Origin: Vagococcus intermedius
GTDB taxonomy: Bacteria > Bacillota > Bacilli > Lactobacillales > Vagococcaceae
NCBI RefSeq assembly: GCF_029144185.1
Contig: NZ_CP110233.1
Coordinates: 1-42,431 of the forward strand
Length of the DNA: 42,431 bases
Direction: 5' to 3'
A model generated the notes under the pieces. The model searched no databases. It was not told where the DNA came from and worked only from the letters and a program-made list of their open reading frames with translations. Shown here in pieces: positions 15,295 through 23,000 of the stretch (its first letter is position 1; each line of letters begins with the position of its first letter). The position numbers and the translations under genes were made by a program.

Positions 15295-15861
15295 ATGAAA
15301 CCAAATAGATTAAAAATAAATTTGCAAATTTTCAACGACGGTAACCCAGGTGGAAGTGGAACTCCTGAAGCGATCACGTTTGACAATCAATCTGAATTAG
15401 ATTCCTACTTAGATAAGCATGCTAGTAAGGCCCTCTCTACTGCTCGAGCTAAATGGGAGAGTGAAGTTGCTACTAAGTTAGAAGAAGCCAAAACAGAAGC
15501 GGAAAAGATGGCCAAGATGACCGCTGATGAAAAGGCTAAAGTGGAAGCTGATAAACAAGCTGATGTGTTAGCAAAACGTGAAGCGGATATCACTAGACGT
15601 GAATTGAGAGCTCAGGCGATAGAACAATTAGCAGAAAAGGGCTTACCTAGTGATCTAATCGGTGCAGTTGTGCTAAATGACGCTGATGCCTGTAATCAAT
15701 CTATTGAAGTGATTGAAACTTCATTTAGATCAGCTGTAGAAAAAGGTGTTAATGAACGATTAAAAGGTTCTGCAAGTAATCCACCGATAGGGGCTGGAAC
15801 CGTTAAAGGTTCGAATGGACCAAGTTTAGAAAAAATGAACGAATTTAGAATTACTAAATAA
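15295..15861 (+). CDS. Capsid scaffolding protein (DUF4355 type)
   Basis: A 188-residue scaffold needed for procapsid assembly. It starts at ATG 15295 after GAAAAGGAGAAAAAA. The N-terminal motif RLKINLQIFNDG resembles a Prp cleavage site. The middle is a long charged coiled coil (KWESEVATKLEEAKTEAEKM, ADEKAKVEADKQADVLAKRE). The C-terminus holds a conserved DLIGAVVLNDADACNQSIEV region and a capsid-binding tail. Gene order scaffold-capsid is as expected. Confidence 0.9.
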   Translation: MKPNRLKINLQIFNDGNPGGSGTPEAITFDNQSELDSYLDKHASKALSTARAKWESEVATKLEEAKTEAEKMAKMTADEKAKVEADKQADVLAKREADITRRELRAQAIEQLAEKGLPSDLIGAVVLNDADACNQSIEVIETSFRSAVEKGVNERLKGSASNPPIGAGTVKGSNGPSLEKMNEFRITK

Positions 15862-15876
15862 AAAAGGAGAATATAA

Positions 15877-16809
15877 ATGAAAAAAATTCAATTAGATTTA
15901 CAGATGTTTTCGGAACAAACGTTCAATCCTGATAATGTCACAATGATGAAAGCTAAAACGGGTAGTGTCCCTACTAATATTTCAGATAGCATTTTAACAG
16001 CAGTTAAACAAGGTTCTTCAATCATGAAACTAGCTAAACAAGTACCCATGACAAAACCAATTGAAGAATTCACCTATATGACAGGAGTGGGTGCTTACTG
16101 GGTATCGGAAGCAGAGCGTATTCAAACAAGCAAACCTACATTCACGAAAGCTGAAATGAGGGCGTATAAGTTAGCTGTCATTATTCCTACAACAAAAGAG
16201 AACTTGGATTATTCCGTTACTAACTTCTTTGAATTAATGAGGGCTGAGGTTTCTGAAGCATTTTCTAAAAAGTTTGATCAAGCGGCGTTTAATGGAGTTG
16301 ATTCGCCATTTGTACAAAATATAATGAAAGCCGCTAAAGATGCAAAAAATACTGTACCTGAAACAAAAAATAAATACGATGACATTAATAATGCTATTGC
16401 ATTTATCGAAGAAGAAGATTTAGAGCCAAACGGAATTACTACTTCACGAAAACAGCGTGTAAAATATCGCTCTACGAAAGATAGCAATGGAATGCCTATC
16501 TTCAACACAGCTAATTCAAGTGGGGTTGATGATATATTAGGATTACCTATTGCATATACACCCAAAGCAACTTTGGGAGAAGATGTGGCTGAATTAGTTG
16601 GTGATTGGGATTACTCTTATTACGGTATTTTAAAAGGTTTAAACTATGAAATTTTAGATCAGGCAACATTAACAACTATTCAAGATAGTGAAGGAAATCC
16701 AGTAAACTTAGCAGAACGCGACATGATTGCATTAAAAGCGACTATGACTGTAGGATTTATGGTTGTTAAAGATGAAGCTTTTGCATTAGTAGAAAATACA
16801 AAAAAGTAA
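15877..16809 (+). CDS. Major capsid protein (HK97 fold), zero-frame product
   Basis: A 310-residue main shell protein. The N-terminal motif IQLDLQMFSEQTF again looks like a Prp site. HK97-family stretches: SIMKLAKQVPMTKPIEEFTY, MTGVGAYWVSEAERIQTSKP, AEVSEAFSKKFDQAAFNGVD, LPIAYTPKATLGEDVAELVG, and a closing MIALKATMTVGFMVVKDEAF. The last codons are ACA AAA AAG TAA. This contains the classical slippery heptamer A AAA AAG (16800-16806) followed by a hairpin, so a minority of subunits may carry a C-terminal extension (16800-16883). It starts at ATG 15877 after AAAAAGGAGAATATAA. Confidence 0.93.
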   Translation: MKKIQLDLQMFSEQTFNPDNVTMMKAKTGSVPTNISDSILTAVKQGSSIMKLAKQVPMTKPIEEFTYMTGVGAYWVSEAERIQTSKPTFTKAEMRAYKLAVIIPTTKENLDYSVTNFFELMRAEVSEAFSKKFDQAAFNGVDSPFVQNIMKAAKDAKNTVPETKNKYDDINNAIAFIEEEDLEPNGITTSRKQRVKYRSTKDSNGMPIFNTANSSGVDDILGLPIAYTPKATLGEDVAELVGDWDYSYYGILKGLNYEILDQATLTTIQDSEGNPVNLAERDMIALKATMTVGFMVVKDEAFALVENTKK

Positions 16810-16883
16810 TTCCCCCGGAGGAAGAAAATCCTACGGATCCTAAAGAAATAGAAGAAGGAGAAGAAATCGGGGAAAAGGAGTAA
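16800..16883 (+). CDS. Frameshifted acidic C-terminal extension of the capsid protein
   Basis: A -1 slip at A AAA AAG (16800-16806) gives 25 extra residues (VIPPEEENPTDPKEIEEGEE then IGEKE) before TAA 16881-16883. An imperfect hairpin starts 8 nt after the heptamer: CCG (16815-16817) with CGG (16834-16836), AGGA (16819-16822) with TCCT (16829-16832). The acidic bias and an open frame ending just before the next start codon support real coding. The extended subunit would have 335 residues. Capsid frameshift variants are known in other phages. Confidence 0.72.
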   Translation, partial: KKVIPPEEENPTDPKEIEEGEEIGEKE

Positions 16884-16886
16884 AAA

Positions 16887-17204
16887 ATGATAGATATAAC
16901 GGAATTAGATAAGTTAAAAGTTCGTTTGGGAATCATCGATGACAAACAGGATAATAAGCTTTCTGTTCTGTTAGAAGATGCTGAAGATGAAGCACTTGGT
17001 TATACTAATAGAGATAAAATATTGCCTGGTATGCTAGGTTCAATTAGAGAACTAGCAGTCATTAAATTTAATATAGATGGAAATGAAGGAGAAACATCCC
17101 GAACTGAAGGTGGCGTGTCCCAAACTTTTGAAATGGGTATACCTAAAAATATAAAAAGCAAACTTAATAGGTATCGTTTAGGACATATGAGGTCGTTAAA
17201 ATGA
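16887..17204 (+). CDS. Head-tail connector, DNA packaging protein (SPP1 gp15-like)
   Basis: A 105-residue adaptor that binds the portal ring after packaging. ATG 16887 follows GGGGAAAAGGAG. The N-terminal ITELDKLKVRLGI and DNKLSVLLEDAEDEALGYTN resemble the phage connector family, with a conserved Arg/Lys tail. The 3' end overlaps the next gene by 4 nt. Confidence 0.82.
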   Translation: MIDITELDKLKVRLGIIDDKQDNKLSVLLEDAEDEALGYTNRDKILPGMLGSIRELAVIKFNIDGNEGETSRTEGGVSQTFEMGIPKNIKSKLNRYRLGHMRSLK

Positions 17205-17536
17205 GACTAAAAGAGCGAGAATTAATCACAGTGTACTTAAAAAAGCACTTAGTGACTGAAAATAGTGATGGCGATGAAACTATTATATATAGTGATAAAT
17301 CAGTTGAGTTAAAAATGAATGTCCAGAATGCAGGTGGGACCGTAAATGCTCAAATATATGGAATGAGACTACCATATATTAAAGCTTGCAAATATCAAGG
17401 TCTGGTAATTAAAGAGGGAGAAAATGAATTAGATGGACTATGTGTATTCGTGGAATCTGAAGATCGTCCAGACTATCATATACAATCAATCCAAACATTT
17501 TCTACTCATCTAAATATTATGATTGAGAGGTTATAA
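17201..17536 (+). CDS. Head-tail joining protein (SPP1 gp16-like stopper)
   Basis: A 111-residue protein starting ATG 17201 in an ATGA overlap. It is beta-rich (ELITVYLKKHLVTENSDGDE, VKLKMNVQNAGGTVNAQIYG-like centre, LDGLCVFVESEDRPDYHIQS). Order after the connector suggests the head completion stopper. Assignment is by context and general pattern. Confidence 0.7.
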   Translation: MRLKERELITVYLKKHLVTENSDGDETIIYSDKSVELKMNVQNAGGTVNAQIYGMRLPYIKACKYQGLVIKEGENELDGLCVFVESEDRPDYHIQSIQTFSTHLNIMIERL

Positions 17537-17537
17537 T

Positions 17538-18083
17538 TTGGGAGTACAAATTAGCGGTTTAAGCAATTTAAAACGGAAGCTGGATAGTTTACCTAAATAC
17601 ATGAATACAGCTGTTAGAAATGCAACCTATGAGTTAACAGATAGCATACAAGGTGAAGCGCAAGCCAATCTTCAATCAAGTATTAAATATAGTAGTGGTG
17701 AACTAGCTGGAAGTGTTAAAACAGAAGTTACAACTGATAATGAGGGTAATATTGTTGGGCATGTATGGTCAGATAAAAAGCAAGCAATATTTAGAGAATT
17801 CGGGACAGGGAAAGTTGGCCAACATTCTAATAAAGAGTTACCACCAGGCGTCAGTCCTATTTATACTCAAACAGTTTGGTTTTTTCCAGTTGCGAGTACG
17901 TCTGATAATCTTACGCAATTGTATGGAATACCGACTATTAATATTCAAGGAAAAGAATTTTATAGGACTGGAGGTCAACCGGCTCACCCGTGGTTATATC
18001 CAGCATTAAAAAATGTGAGTGAATATTCTGATGAGGTATACGCTAAACATTTCCGAAACGAGCTTAGAAAGGCGATTAGATGA
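17538..18083 (+). CDS. HK97 gp10-like head-tail protein
   Basis: A 181-residue neck/tail completion protein of the HK97 gp10 family. The TTG start at 17538 follows GAGAGG and gives MGVQISGLSNLKRKLDSLPK. The earlier in-frame TTG 17523 lies inside the ribosome-binding region. Conserved features are VRNATYELTDSIQGEAQANL and FREFGTGKVGQHS. The C-terminal GGQPAHPWLYPALKN is characteristic. Its stop overlaps the next start. Confidence 0.85.
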   Translation: MGVQISGLSNLKRKLDSLPKYMNTAVRNATYELTDSIQGEAQANLQSSIKYSSGELAGSVKTEVTTDNEGNIVGHVWSDKKQAIFREFGTGKVGQHSNKELPPGVSPIYTQTVWFFPVASTSDNLTQLYGIPTINIQGKEFYRTGGQPAHPWLYPALKNVSEYSDEVYAKHFRNELRKAIR

Positions 18084-18445
18084 TGAAAAAAGTCGATATC
18101 AAAGAAATCACACAAACTCTTTTAGCTAATATTAATGGTATTAATAAAGCTTCTTCAAGTTATCCAACTTCATGGCAAATTTTTCCCTCAGCAATCCATA
18201 AAACTTCTTCAAAACCACATTTTATTGATTTTGAAGGAAATGAACTTCAAAGCGAGTGGAATATTACTATAGAACTTTATAGTGATAAGACCTTAACCGA
18301 TATTACAGACCATGTTATTCAACGGTTTAGTAATATCGGTTTTAATTTATCAAAAAAAGATGCCAATACCGCTGAAATGAAACGTGTCATTTTGGAAGCA
18401 GTGGCTATAGTAGATAATAATTCAAAAATAGTTTATCAAAAATAG
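18080..18445 (+). CDS. Tail terminator/completion protein
   Basis: A 121-residue protein in the position of the tail terminator, between gp10-like and the tail tube. It starts at ATG 18080 in an ATGATGA overlap. It is mixed alpha/beta (VDIKEITQTLLANINGINKA, NELQSEWNITIELYSDKTLT, DITDHVIQRFSNIGFNL). Family call rests mostly on context. Confidence 0.72.
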   Translation: MMKKVDIKEITQTLLANINGINKASSSYPTSWQIFPSAIHKTSSKPHFIDFEGNELQSEWNITIELYSDKTLTDITDHVIQRFSNIGFNLSKKDANTAEMKRVILEAVAIVDNNSKIVYQK

Positions 18446-18456
18446 GAGGAATTAAA

Positions 18457-18924
18457 ATGAGATACATTAATTTAAAACAAGAAGTATTAAAAACAGATTT
18501 ACAATTATTTGCAGATGAAATATCTGGCTTACTTTCTAAAGGAACAGCATTATCTTACAAAAGTTCTGGAGATAGTTATACCGCAGTTGCTGCAGTTAAA
18601 ACAATTCCTGCCATTGGTAGTGATCCAGAAAAAGTTGATGTCACACACTTAGGTTCAGAAAAAAAATCATATGTTAAAGGGTTGGAAGATTCTGAAAATT
18701 TAGAATTTTCAATAATATATCAAGGAAAGAATTTTAAAGATATACACGCCCTTTGTAAAACAGGTAAAGAAACGGATTTTAAAATCACTTATCCTGATGG
18801 GATGGAAGTAACATTTACAGGGACACCGTCATTTAAGTTCAACGGAGCGGAAGTCAATAGTGCCTTAGAATTTTCACTTGTGGTAGTTGTATCAAAAGGT
18901 CCAGATATTAAACCAGCGCCCTAA
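18457..18924 (+). CDS. Major tail (tube) protein
   Basis: A 155-residue tail tube subunit. It starts at ATG 18457 after TAGGAGGAATTAAA. The N-terminus contains KTDLQLFADEISGLLSKGTA, matching the Prp motif closely (DLQLFA). Tail-tube features: VKTIPAIGSDPEKVDVTHLG, YVKGLEDSENLEFSIIYQGK, YPDGMEVTFTGTPSFKFNG, ALEFSLVVVVSKGP. It ends PAP at CCC TAA, where a +1 shift would continue into an FN3 domain (see 18919-18991). Confidence 0.9.
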   Translation: MRYINLKQEVLKTDLQLFADEISGLLSKGTALSYKSSGDSYTAVAAVKTIPAIGSDPEKVDVTHLGSEKKSYVKGLEDSENLEFSIIYQGKNFKDIHALCKTGKETDFKITYPDGMEVTFTGTPSFKFNGAEVNSALEFSLVVVVSKGPDIKPAP

Positions 18925-18991
18925 AGCGCCTCGAAAACTTCAAGCAAGTAAAGTGACAGAAAAATCTGTCACTTTATCTTGGGACGAGTAG
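18919..18991 (+). other. Candidate +1 frameshift at CCC TAA and first third of an FN3 domain
   Basis: If the ribosome slips +1 at CCC (18919-18921, to CCT), the tail protein continues as KAPRKLQASKVTEKSVTLSW, D, E, then TAG at 18989-18991. This is a textbook start of an FN3 domain, and CCC-stop +1 shifting is known in Listeria phage PSA structural genes. A perfect hairpin, GTGACAGA-AAAA-TCTGTCAC (18953-18972), lies 28 nt downstream. The remaining FN3 strands are in another frame at 19017, so the domain is interrupted. Confidence 0.55.
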
Positions 18992-19016
18992 AGGTTAAAG
19001 AAAGGGGATTTCAGCT

Positions 19017-19202
19017 ATGTCTGTAGACGTTAAACAAGATGGGGTTATTATCAAAAAAAATGTTAAGTCACCTGTAAATATTACCAGTTTAGATCCAGGA
19101 AAGTCTTATAATTTTGTTGTTGTAAATAGAGCAGGAACAAGCAATTTTATTAACGTAATGACAAATAAACCAGAAGAAAAACCAGTACCAAAAGCTAAGT
19201 AG
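19017..19202 (+). CDS. Remainder of a tail-tube FN3/Ig-like decoration domain
   Basis: 61 residues beginning MSVDVKQDGVIIKKNVKSP, with VNITSLDPGKSYNFVVVNRA the clear FN3 strand E-F signature, then a Pro/Lys tail. It continues the FN3 sequence begun in the extended tail protein but needs one more frame change near 19018 and read-through of TAG 18989. ATG 19017 has a plausible ribosome-binding site (AAAGGGG, about 10 nt upstream), so it may be made separately. It is probably a decayed decoration domain. Confidence 0.6.
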   Translation: MSVDVKQDGVIIKKNVKSPVNITSLDPGKSYNFVVVNRAGTSNFINVMTNKPEEKPVPKAK

Positions 19203-19220
19203 AAATACTTAGCTTTTTAA
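19190..19220 (+). terminator. Hairpin between tail tube and tail chaperone genes
   Basis: AAAAGCTAAGTA-GAAA-TACTTAGCTTTT: a perfect 12-bp stem with a GAAA loop and a short T-run. It probably lowers expression of downstream tail genes relative to the abundant tube protein. Confidence 0.75.
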
Positions 19221-19255
19221 ATTAAAAAAATAAAAATATCGGAGGAATATATACT

Positions 19256-19630
19256 ATGAAAAATAAAATTATTGAATTTGGCGGATTAGAATTATCTCTA
19301 CGATTGGATGGTAAATCAATTTTTAATATTGAAAAAAGCTTAAATCAATCGATTATGGGTCTTATGGTAGGAGCTACAGGAGGAATGAAGATTCCACCTA
19401 TTAATGAAATGCTTATTGTTTTACATGGAGCAAATGAAAAGCATGGTATTACCAGAAAAGATGTATTTTCAGCCTTCGAAAAATACTTGGAAGAAGGGAA
19501 CACGACTTTAGATATATTCCAAATTATTACTGAATTATTAGAAGACTCTGGTTTTTTCGGGAAAATGAAAGAAACTACTCCAGAAGAAGAAATAACATTC
19601 GAGAGTCAAGTGAATCTGGACGAGTTCTAA
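19256..19630 (+). CDS. Tail assembly chaperone (gpG-like)
   Basis: A 124-residue chaperone that coats the tape measure during tail assembly. It starts at ATG 19256 after CGGAGGAATATATACT. Features: IIEFGGLELSLRLDGKSIFN, GITRKDVFSAFEKYLEEGNT, FQIITELLEDSGFFGKMKET. The codons GGT TTT TTC hold a T TTT TTC slippery heptamer (19552-19558); a -1 slip there enters the gpT-like frame. Confidence 0.85.
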   Translation: MKNKIIEFGGLELSLRLDGKSIFNIEKSLNQSIMGLMVGATGGMKIPPINEMLIVLHGANEKHGITRKDVFSAFEKYLEEGNTTLDIFQIITELLEDSGFFGKMKETTPEEEITFESQVNLDEF

Positions 19631-20004
19631 AACCCAAAAAATTTGATACTATAACACAATTGCTAGAAGATATTTATCCTCTAGCAGTTGTATGTGGTAT
19701 TAGTTCGAGTGATTATTGGGATATGACCTACAAAGAAATATTAGAACAATGTGAAGCTTTTAAACAAAATCAAAATGTTAGATTTAAGGAACGAGCTACA
19801 TTCGATTATCGTTTAGCCAACCTTTTGTCTTATGCGTTTAACGATCCAAGTAAAATGCCTAAATTAGAAGAAGTCTATCCATTTATGAAAAAAGAAACAT
19901 CAAAAATAGAACCTTCTCAGTATATGACTGAAAAAGATATTGTTGCTGATCAAGCATATATGGTTAATTTTGCCAAATCTCGTGAAAACAAACAGAAAAA
20001 ATAA
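19552..20004 (+). CDS. gpGT-type frameshift extension of the tail chaperone
   Basis: The -1 frame is open from 19534 to 20004. A shift at T TTT TTC (19552-19558) continues FFRENERNYSRRRNN and then the gpT-like domain: LLEDIYPLAVVCGISSSDYW, DMTYKEILEQCEAFKQNQNV, ATFDYRLANLLSYAFNDPSK. The G/GT frameshift is conserved in most siphophages. No other in-frame ribosome-binding site precedes the second part. Confidence 0.78.
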   Translation, partial: FFRENERNYSRRRNNIRESSESGRVLKPKKFDTITQLLEDIYPLAVVCGISSSDYWDMTYKEILEQCEAFKQNQNVRFKERATFDYRLANLLSYAFNDPSKMPKLEEVYPFMKKETSKIEPSQYMTEKDIVADQAYMVNFAKSRENKQKK

Positions 20005-20021
20005 TGAAAGGTGGTGAATAA

Positions 20022-23000
20022 ATGGAATTAGAAAAGCTAGAAATTGTCTTTGATGCCAACATGGAAAAACTTCAAGAAAACATTGATAAGGTTTGGCCAA
20101 GTATCGAAAAGACATTTCAAAAAATAGATAAAATATCAAAAGGGACAGGAGATAAAGTTGGCCACAATTTAGATTTTCAAAAAATAGCTGAACGTCAAAA
20201 TATAATTTTTGAAAAAATGGAAAAAAACATGAGTCATCATTTTTCTAAAATGGAAAATATGGCAAAAGATACCGGTGAACAGACAGGAAGAAATATAGCC
20301 ACTGGTGTTTCCAAAGGAAGTAAGACTATAAATAAGAGCATTGATACTATGATTAAAGACATGAATTCTAAAATGGGACAAGCTAAAGCACAACAAGAAA
20401 AATTGGCTTTTTTAAAGTCACAAAGACAAGGTTCTGTCCGTTCAGGTGATGATAAAAAAGTGGTTAATTACGATACTCAAATAGCTCAAGCTCAAGCTGC
20501 TATGAATAGATACCATAGCCAAGGTAAAGATGTAGCTAGGTCGATGAAAAAAGAGTTTAACGCTGTTCCCAACTCTTTAAATAGTATTGCTTTTAAGATG
20601 GATTCTAATGAAAAACAAATCGAACGTACCCGTAAAAAAATAGCCCAAATGAACCGTGAATATAAAGATCAACGATTAGTCAGTGGTGGGTTCACAGATA
20701 AGCAATCTTTTGAAGATACACCTAGATCTAATAAAACAATGGATTCTATTTTAAAACAAACAGAGAAAATGAATAAATTAATACGAGACAATGATAATCT
20801 ACAAAATGCTTATGCTGAGACTGAAGATAGAGCAAAAATTCTTAAAAATACTATGGCACAAGTTAATACTGAATTAGGGAAACCTTCATTCAAAGAAGCA
20901 GAGAAAAATACTAATAAATTTAAAGATGTATTATCAAAACTTAACCGCACTTTAAAAAGCAGTGTTAGTAATATGGGAAGTGCTGCCTATAATCTTGCGA
21001 GATTTTCTAAAAAAGGGAATGATTCTGCATCCATTTTTTCACGATTTGGTGGTGTATTTAACCGTACATCTAATAATATCGCCCATGGTTCTAAAAGTAT
21101 AAACAAAGGGTTAGGTGGTATACAACGAAGCATGAAATCTCTATTTTCTAGCTTAATTGTATTTGGAATGATGTATAAAGGTATACAAGTCCTATCTAAG
21201 GGGCTATGGGATTCCCTAAAAACCAATGAAACATTTAGCTCATCTTTAAACCAGATAAAAGTTAACTTATTAACAGCTTTCTACCCTATATACAATGCTG
21301 TATTACCCGCTCTTAATGCATTAATGAATGGTTTAGCATATGCCACAGGACAAGTAGCTGCTTTTATTAGTCATTTATTTGGCACCACTTATGAATCTTC
21401 TAAACAAGGTGCTAAAGGATTATACGAAAATATTCAAGCTATGAATGATACAACGAAATCAATTGACGGATCTGGTACTTCTGCTGATAAAGCTAAAGAT
21501 AAGGTAAAAAAACTTCAACGTGCTTTAATGGGGTTCGATGAAATCAATAAATTATCTATATCTGTCGATGAAAAAGAAAAAACAAATGATGATCCAACTA
21601 AACCTGCTATAGACTTTAGTGGTGCAGGTAATGACTATGGTGTACCTGCTTGGGCAAATAAAGTAAAAGGAATGTTTAAAGATTTCTTTGCTCCTTTTAA
21701 ATCCGCTTGGGCAAAACATGGTAAAGCTGTCATGGATGCTTGGAAATACGCTTTAAATGAAGTTTGGCAATTAGTAAAAGCTATAGGTAATAGCTTCATG
21801 GAAGTTTGGACAAATGGTTCAGGTGAAAGATTAATAAGCAATCTGCTCATTTTATTATCAGATGTTCTTAATATTATTGGTGACATTGCAAAAGCTTTTA
21901 GAATTGCCTGGGAAGAAAATGATCGTGGTACTAAACTCATCCAACAAATATTCGATGCCTTAAATACTTGGTTAGAAGTTCTCCACTTAATTGCCGTATC
22001 ATTCAGAGAAGTTTGGAACAATGGAACAGGTATTGAGGTAGCTAGAAATATTTTAGATTTATTTACTAATATATTTAGAATAATTGAAACAGTTGGAATA
22101 TCCTTTAAAAATGCTTGGCAAGATAATGGTCGTGGAACAGCTATGATACAAGCTATATTTGATGCTTTAAATGCTGTATTAAGACTATTAGTTTCCATTA
22201 CTGATTCATTTGATAGAGCATTTTCTAGCGGTATAGGTGAACGAATAATTGCTAATATATTAGAAATCACCACAAATTTATTTAATATCGTTGCTAATTT
22301 AGCAAATCAATTCAATAAAGCTTGGAAAGAAGCTGATATTGGAACTAAAATCATACAAGGTATCTTAGAACTAATTAATATTGTGTTAGACACCATTAAT
22401 GATATGACTCTAGCAACTGCTGAATGGGCAAAATCATTAGATTTCACTCCATTACTACAGTCGATTAAAAAACTTTTAGATTCAATGCAACCATTAACAA
22501 AACATATTGGTCAAGGCCTAAGTTGGTTTTATGAAAATGTATTACTAAAACTTGCTAAATTTACAATTGAAGATATTATACCTTCCTTTCTCGATTTATT
22601 ATCTGGAGCATTGGATTTACTTGATGGAATCATAATTGCATTTAAACCTGCTTTTAAATTCTTTTGGGATAATGTATTAGAACCATTAGCAAAATGGACT
22701 GGTGGGGTTATAGTTAAAGTTATGGGAGGGTTAGGTAAAGCACTAAGTTCAATCGGAGATTGGCTTAAAGTTCATAATAAAGGTTTTTCTGATTTTGTAA
22801 TAGCAGTCGTGACTTTTTCTGGAGTAGCAAAATTAATATCTTTCATCACAACAGGTTTTAGCATACTTAGTGGTGTATTAGGGACGGTCAGTTCAATTAT
22901 TGCTGGATCTGGTGGTGTAACTGCTGCATTAAGTGGGCTTATTAGTATTTTAGGAGGCCCTATAACTGTTGCTATTGGAATAGCTGTTACTGCAGGTGTC

